NCBI GenBank assembly: GCA_035560935.1
Contig: DATMYQ010000245.1
Location: forward strand, 1 to 10,265
Direction of reading: 5' to 3'
DNA: 10,265 bases
From: DATMYQ01 sp035560935
GTDB lineage: Bacteria; Bacillota; Negativicutes; Sporomusales; Sporomusaceae
Positions 7,302 to 10,265 of this stretch are shown here, one piece after another. The translations under genes and the position numbers were made by a program. How positions within the stretch are numbered: position 1 is the first letter of the stretch; each line of letters begins with the position of its first letter. The notes under the pieces were generated by a model. It was not told where the DNA came from and did no database searches. It was given only the letters and a program-made list of their open reading frames with translations.

Positions 7302-8258
7302 TTATAACACTACCTCCGTTGATTTACATACCGTCATTCCCAACCCGGCACAACGATTATACATAAACTCGTGAGCAATCGCGGGAAAATCCGGGCTGCC
7401 GGGCACCGGTTGCACCGGGCTCATACAATCCGTCAACAGCGTGATTTTCTTGAACAGCTCCGCATCCGTTAACTCAATCCTGCCAATCAGATCCTCCAGA
7501 GTCGCTTTCACACAGTGCGAGCTCGCCTGCCCCGCAATAAACAAGCGTTGATTCTCCAGCAACGCATCAAAAAATTCCGTACGGAAGCTCCCGACACGAT
7601 GACCGCACAATTCCGTCACTTCGGGTTTCAGTACGCTGTAGTTCTCCGTCAGGGTATGCTGTCCTTTTTTTTCAAAATGAGTTTGGTACTGGCGCAGGGC
7701 GGAATGAAACAGCAACACTTCAAACAACAGCGGATCCACAGCGTGGCTGATATCGCCCATCATCGTATGGTACGGTCAAATCATCAATTGATACTTACCG
7801 CTGGCCGATAATTTTTCTGTGTATTCCGTCAGCTGCGGCACGTGAGCGACCGGCTTCCAGCGGCCGCTGTGCACGTCCGTATCGGTGATAATGGTAAACG
7901 GCGCCGGATGATTTCCCGCCGCATCCGTCCACATGGAAGAAAAAAATACCTGGAAGTAATAATGCGTATCCAGCGATACTTTAATGGTGTCGATCTTATC
8001 CAGATATTTGAGAACAAATTGGCAAATCCGCAGTAAATCCTGTTCGGCTCCCGGCACATAAAGAGATTCCTGCGGATGGCAAAATCCAATCTGCGGATCA
8101 ATTAAAAAAACTGCATTTTTCTTCAGTCGCCCGCGGGCTGACGGAATTTTATACTCCTGGGCAAAAGCCTGTGCTTCTGCGACAATTGCATCTTTACGGG
8201 TGATATACAGGGTGCCGGAACGTTGAGGTTGAAAAAAATCAGGGACAGGAAAAAGCAT
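7302..8258 (-). pseudogene. Large cysteine hydrolase (isochorismatase/nicotinamidase superfamily) interrupted by in-frame TGA
   Basis: Read through codon 161, this is one continuous frame of 318 codons, close to the roughly 300-residue length I recall for this subfamily. The first part (codons 1-160) has FLIDPQIGFC with catalytic Asp54, YVPGAEQDL, SLDTHYYFQVF (metal-site Asp/His) and NHPAPFT. The second part (162-318) has PYHTMMGDISH, HFEKKGQHTLTENYS (catalytic Lys 197 or 198) and AGQASSHCVKATLEDL with the nucleophile Cys249, then DCMSPV. Both sides of the stop are in the same frame, so this is a substitution, not a frameshift. From memory, relatives read IWPYH here, so the TGA replaces a Trp codon. 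Neither half holds the whole triad. The downstream ATG at 7763 has no ribosome binding site. A near-perfect AAAGGAGGTC supports the ATG at 8258 over GTG 8282. It is a nonsense allele, a recoded gene or a sequencing error. The substrate is unknown. Confidence 0.82.
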
Positions 8259-8263
8259 CCAAT

Positions 8264-8273
8264 GACCTCCTTT
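8264..8273 (-). promoter_or_regulatory. Near-ideal ribosome binding site of the hydrolase gene
   Basis: AAAGGAGGTC on the minus strand lies a short distance (7 bases after GGAGG) before the ATG at 8258. It fixes that start over the in-frame GTG at 8282, which would itself overlap this site. It is the strongest ribosome binding site in the window, notable for a gene carrying an internal stop. Confidence 0.85.
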
Positions 8274-8283
8274 AGTGTACACT
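8274..8283. promoter_or_regulatory. 10-base palindrome abutting the hydrolase ribosome binding site
   Basis: AGTGTACACT is a perfect palindrome directly upstream of the ribosome binding site. Its CACTAAAG continuation on the minus strand is the exact reverse complement of CTTTAGTG at 8379-8386, just upstream of a candidate -10 box. It could be an operator half or an RNA pairing element that hides the ribosome binding site; chance is not excluded. Confidence 0.35.
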
Positions 8284-8291
8284 GCTTCGTT

Positions 8292-8311
8292 AAAAAAACG
8301 CCGTAAACGGC
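8292..8311 (-). terminator. Short GC hairpin with T7 tract in the hydrolase leader (candidate attenuator)
   Basis: On the minus strand GCCG (8311-8308) pairs with CGGC (8303-8300) around TTTA, followed by G and seven T (8298-8292). It lies only 34 bases before the hydrolase ATG, leaving no room for a promoter between, so transcription of the hydrolase must pass it. The stem is only 4 bases, so it may be weak. The stem competes with an alternative AAACGG/CCGTTT pairing (8344-8349 with 8305-8310), and a second hairpin (CCGCC/GGCGG, 8336-8340 with 8317-8321) lies between. It may otherwise end the transcript of the NapH-like gene. Confidence 0.45.
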
Positions 8312-8368
8312 CCGACCCGCCGGTTGTTCAAACGAGGCGGCATCCGTTTGCAGCCACAATTTTCCCAC

Positions 8369-8374
8369 AGTATA
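8369..8374 (-). promoter_or_regulatory. Candidate -10 box for the hydrolase operon
   Basis: TATACT on the minus strand (5 of 6 matches to TATAAT) stands in an AT-rich stretch, about 58 bases upstream of the candidate attenuator. The -35 position has no good match (about AGAATA at 17 bases), so it would need an activator or another sigma factor. Another TATAAT lies at 8557-8562, equally without a good -35. Confidence 0.25.
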
Positions 8375-8583
8375 TATTCACTAAAGTTAGTTATTCTACG
8401 CAGGGTTTCGCACGCCTGCCGCAGTCCCTTTTATTTTTTTGTTTCATAAAAACCGAATCAGGTCGTCAATAATCAAATTATCTTTGCCTTAACGGGAGAC
8501 GGGCAGCCAAAACCGTCAGGCATTGCATCTTCGCCTATCATCTTTCAACAACAATAATTATAGAAGCGCATTATTACTAAAAT

Positions 8584-9360
8584 TTAGCGTCCGGACGCAT
8601 TTTTCCTCCCGAACTGAATGGCATTGACCGGACAGGATTTCAGACAATCGCCACAATTGGTACAGTTCGTTTCCTCCGGGCGGGTTCCCATCTCACAAAC
8701 TTTTAAACAGGCATCACAGTCGTTGCAGGCGTTGGTTTTAAAAACCCGAAAAAGAGCCCCTCGTTTGAAAAGTTCCAGCAGCCCGCCCGTAGGACAGGCA
8801 AAGCGGCACCATAAATTAGCAATAGCCAGCCCCGCCGCCACCAGCCCCAGAACAATCAATGTGCGAATAAGCCAAGCCTGCGAAGCGTGTTCGAAGGAAA
8901 GACCGATGGCACTCCAAAATTCACCGGTCCGGATCGGCACCATAAACCGGGGATTATCGAGGCCCAGCCAAATCAGCAACATAACAACCAGCCCCAGAGC
9001 CATCCCCAGCGGGGCAAACCTCACAAAGTGGTTTCGCACGCGAAGTTTTAAAAACGACAATTTACCGATCATCTGATTGATAAAGCCGCCGGGGCAAAGC
9101 CAGCCGCAAAACGCCCGTCCGGCAAAAATTACGGATAGAGGAATGAACAGCCAGAAACCCCAGAAATACGTCGTGATCCGGCCCCAGCAGGTGATGACCG
9201 GGCAGACCTGGCAATCGACGAACGGCACGAGAAACGGACAACGGAAAATACCGTAAAACGCCCATTGCCCCAGCACGGCCAACATGATCATTTGAGTCAA
9301 CCGGCGAAGCTTTGTCAGCAGGAAGATGCCACCTGACGGTGATGTATTTGAATTAGACAT
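8584..9360 (-). CDS. NapH-like 4Fe-4S membrane protein
   Basis: The 258-residue protein has about four hydrophobic segments (approximately 22-38, 65-82, 114-134 and 163-184) and the conserved cysteines of the NapH/NosR/CcoG group. RCPFLVPFVDCQVCPVITCWGR holds C41, C50, C53 and C58. FCGWLCPGG holds C85 and C89, and CRFACPTGG holds C185 and C189. Two [4Fe-4S] ferredoxin motifs close the protein: C212-x2-C-x2-C-x3-C222 and C233-x2-C-x2-C-x3-CP. NapH takes electrons from the quinol pool and passes them to a periplasmic partner; whether this protein does so is inferred. No Nap or Nos genes are in the window, so I assign no symbol. Its ATG overlaps the end of the ModA-like gene by 8 bases (TCT AAT versus GTC TAA), with GGGGGT about 6 bases upstream, so the two are co-translated. 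Confidence 0.9.
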   Translation of the reverse strand: MSNSNTSPSGGIFLLTKLRRLTQMIMLAVLGQWAFYGIFRCPFLVPFVDCQVCPVITCWGRITTYFWGFWLFIPLSVIFAGRAFCGWLCPGGFINQMIGKLSFLKLRVRNHFVRFAPLGMALGLVVMLLIWLGLDNPRFMVPIRTGEFWSAIGLSFEHASQAWLIRTLIVLGLVAAGLAIANLWCRFACPTGGLLELFKRGALFRVFKTNACNDCDACLKVCEMGTRPEETNCTNCGDCLKSCPVNAIQFGRKNASGR

Positions 9361-10213
9361 CTTTTACCCCCAGTCTTTCGATCAGGTTCTTCCCTTTTTC
9401 GGAGGTTGCCGGGATAAAACCGCACCGTTCGAAAATAGCCTGGACCTCGCCGGAGGTGATGAAGTTCAGGTAATCGTCGGCCAAAGTACGATCTTTTGCA
9501 TATTTCATCACACCGATCGTAAAGGTCATTGGACCGGCCGGAAAGAGTGTCTCCGGAATCGAAATCATTTCCACCTTTCCGGCAAACCCTTCCATGCGCG
9601 TCAAGCGTTTTTCCACAATGGAAACCATCCCTTTGCCGCTAATGATTTTCGGCATCATTTTGATCACACAGCTTTCCCGCTCTATCGTGTTGGCGAGAAC
9701 CGCCTGGTCGACATTCGCCTTCTTCAAAAGTCCCATGACCGCCTCGCCGCCCGGCGGTGAAGCACCCAACGGCAGAATCACCCGTACTCCCGGCTTGGCC
9801 ATGTCCTCGACGGACCGGATCCCGGCCGGATTGCCCAGCGGGGTGATAATAACGTACTCCGTAAAGCACAACGGACGGAAATACAGCATTTTTTCGGCTG
9901 CGCGGAGATTTTTGGCCAATTGCAGCACCCGGCCGGCAAACACTTCCGTGACGGCCCCGCCTAACAGTGATTTGCCCAACGCTCCCGCAAACGCTCCCGT
10001 GTAATTAATCTGAACGCCGTTTCGTTCTTCATACAACCGGTTCGCTTCGACAAAAGCGTCGGACAAGCCGCCGCAGGACCATACCTGCAATGAGGCAGAC
10101 TGAAACTTTCCGGCGAACAAAAGACCGGTCGGCAGCGCCGCCGCAGCGGCGGAAGCCAGCGCCGTCTTCAGAAAGGTTCTGCGCTGGAATCCCTCTTTTC
10201 GTTTATTGTCCAT
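9353..10213 (-). CDS. Tat-exported ModA-like solute-binding protein
   Basis: The 286-residue protein carries a Tat signal (QRRTFLK, Arg11/Arg12, with an Ala-rich core to about 34). No lipobox Cys is present. The rest follows the molybdate-binding protein layout: LQVWSCGGLSDAF at 42-54, INYTGAFAGALGKSLLGGAVTEVFAG at 69-94, FTEYVIITPLGNP at 117-129, then the VRVILPLGASPPGGEAVM loop at 143-160, and GVMKYAKDRTLADDYLNFI near the end. Molybdate-binding ModA has Ser in the first loop (AASLTD) and GSG in the second; here these are GGLSD and GAFAGAL, so the ligand may not be molybdate. No permease or ATPase follows; the next gene is a NapH-like Fe-S membrane protein, so a sensing or redox role is as plausible as uptake. 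AAGGAG lies 10 bases upstream of the ATG. Only 52 further bases are visible, so upstream partners are unknown. Confidence 0.82.
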   Translation of the reverse strand: MDNKRKEGFQRRTFLKTALASAAAAALPTGLLFAGKFQSASLQVWSCGGLSDAFVEANRLYEERNGVQINYTGAFAGALGKSLLGGAVTEVFAGRVLQLAKNLRAAEKMLYFRPLCFTEYVIITPLGNPAGIRSVEDMAKPGVRVILPLGASPPGGEAVMGLLKKANVDQAVLANTIERESCVIKMMPKIISGKGMVSIVEKRLTRMEGFAGKVEMISIPETLFPAGPMTFTIGVMKYAKDRTLADDYLNFITSGEVQAIFERCGFIPATSEKGKNLIERLGVKDV

Positions 10214-10265
10214 CGTCGTTTAACTCCTTTTATTTTAGCAACGCTCTGAATAGTATTGATAAAAC

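Larger units (their letters stand above)
8283..8583. other. 301-base intergenic region without a gene
   Basis: This stretch separates the stop of the NapH-like gene from the hydrolase operon. It holds the candidate attenuator and -10 box listed separately. It also holds GACGG/CCGTC (8498-8502 with 8513-8517) and, on the minus strand, GCAGG/CCTGC around a 10-base loop near 8406-8425. I see no coding frame with a plausible start and no known riboswitch consensus. No strong terminator directly follows the NapH-like gene, so readthrough into the hydrolase operon is possible. Confidence 0.55.

Noticed and set aside
7302..7763. Second half of the hydrolase as an independent gene
   Set aside because: There is no ribosome binding site before the ATG at 7763. 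The frame continues in phase from the first half and needs its catalytic Asp.
7730..7778. Selenocysteine insertion at the hydrolase TGA
   Set aside because: The equivalent residue in relatives is recalled as Trp, not Cys, and only a weak CCAT/ATGG pairing follows rather than a SECIS-like stem.
8490..8520. Possible glycine-type riboswitch fragment on the plus strand (GGGAGAC, CAGGCA)
   Set aside because: Only short matches are present, no aptamer core is visible, and no plus-strand gene follows.

Overview
The window looks like chromosomal DNA of an anaerobic bacterium, most probably a diderm Firmicute of the Negativicutes (Sporomusa or Pelosinus-like). This is inferred from strong Firmicute-type ribosome binding sites (GGAGG and variants) combined with envelope features: a lipoprotein, two twin-arginine (Tat) signal peptides and a NapH-like iron-sulfur membrane protein. 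Base composition is moderate. No rRNA, tRNA, CRISPR array, insertion sequence or phage gene is visible. Apart from one plus-strand gene at the left end, every gene lies on the minus strand.

Layout, left to right. (1) 49-750 (+): a Ser/Thr/Ala-rich low-complexity protein with two copies of a 16-residue motif and a C-terminal coiled coil, closed by a strong intrinsic terminator at 795-837. (2) 871-1584 (-): an exported C39-like cysteine peptidase converging on it. (3) 1710-4799 (-), read right to left: a zinc-ribbon/RDD membrane protein, a large protein joining a degenerate anti-sigma-type ATPase domain to GNAT-like domains, and a HisC-like aminotransferase that starts one base after the stop of the preceding gene. 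(4) 5013-8258 (-), read right to left: a large cysteine hydrolase of the isochorismatase/nicotinamidase superfamily interrupted by one in-frame TGA, a TPR lipoprotein, and a Tat-exported FAD-dependent oxidoreductase. (5) 8584-10213 (-), read right to left: a Tat-exported ModA-like solute-binding protein overlapping by 8 bases a NapH-like Fe-S membrane protein.

How they may work together. Groups 4 and 5 suggest envelope redox chemistry: folded, cofactor-bearing proteins exported by Tat, and a membrane Fe-S protein able to pass electrons across or along the membrane. The 301-base gap between these groups holds a small GC hairpin with a T7 tract just upstream of the hydrolase gene, plus competing pairings. 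This is a candidate attenuator.

The best leads are the TGA at a position where I recall a Trp in relatives of the hydrolase, the leader in front of that gene, the ModA-like protein whose anion-binding residues look replaced, and the ATPase-remnant/GNAT fusion coupled to a HisC-like enzyme. No complete new defence or mobile system is evident.
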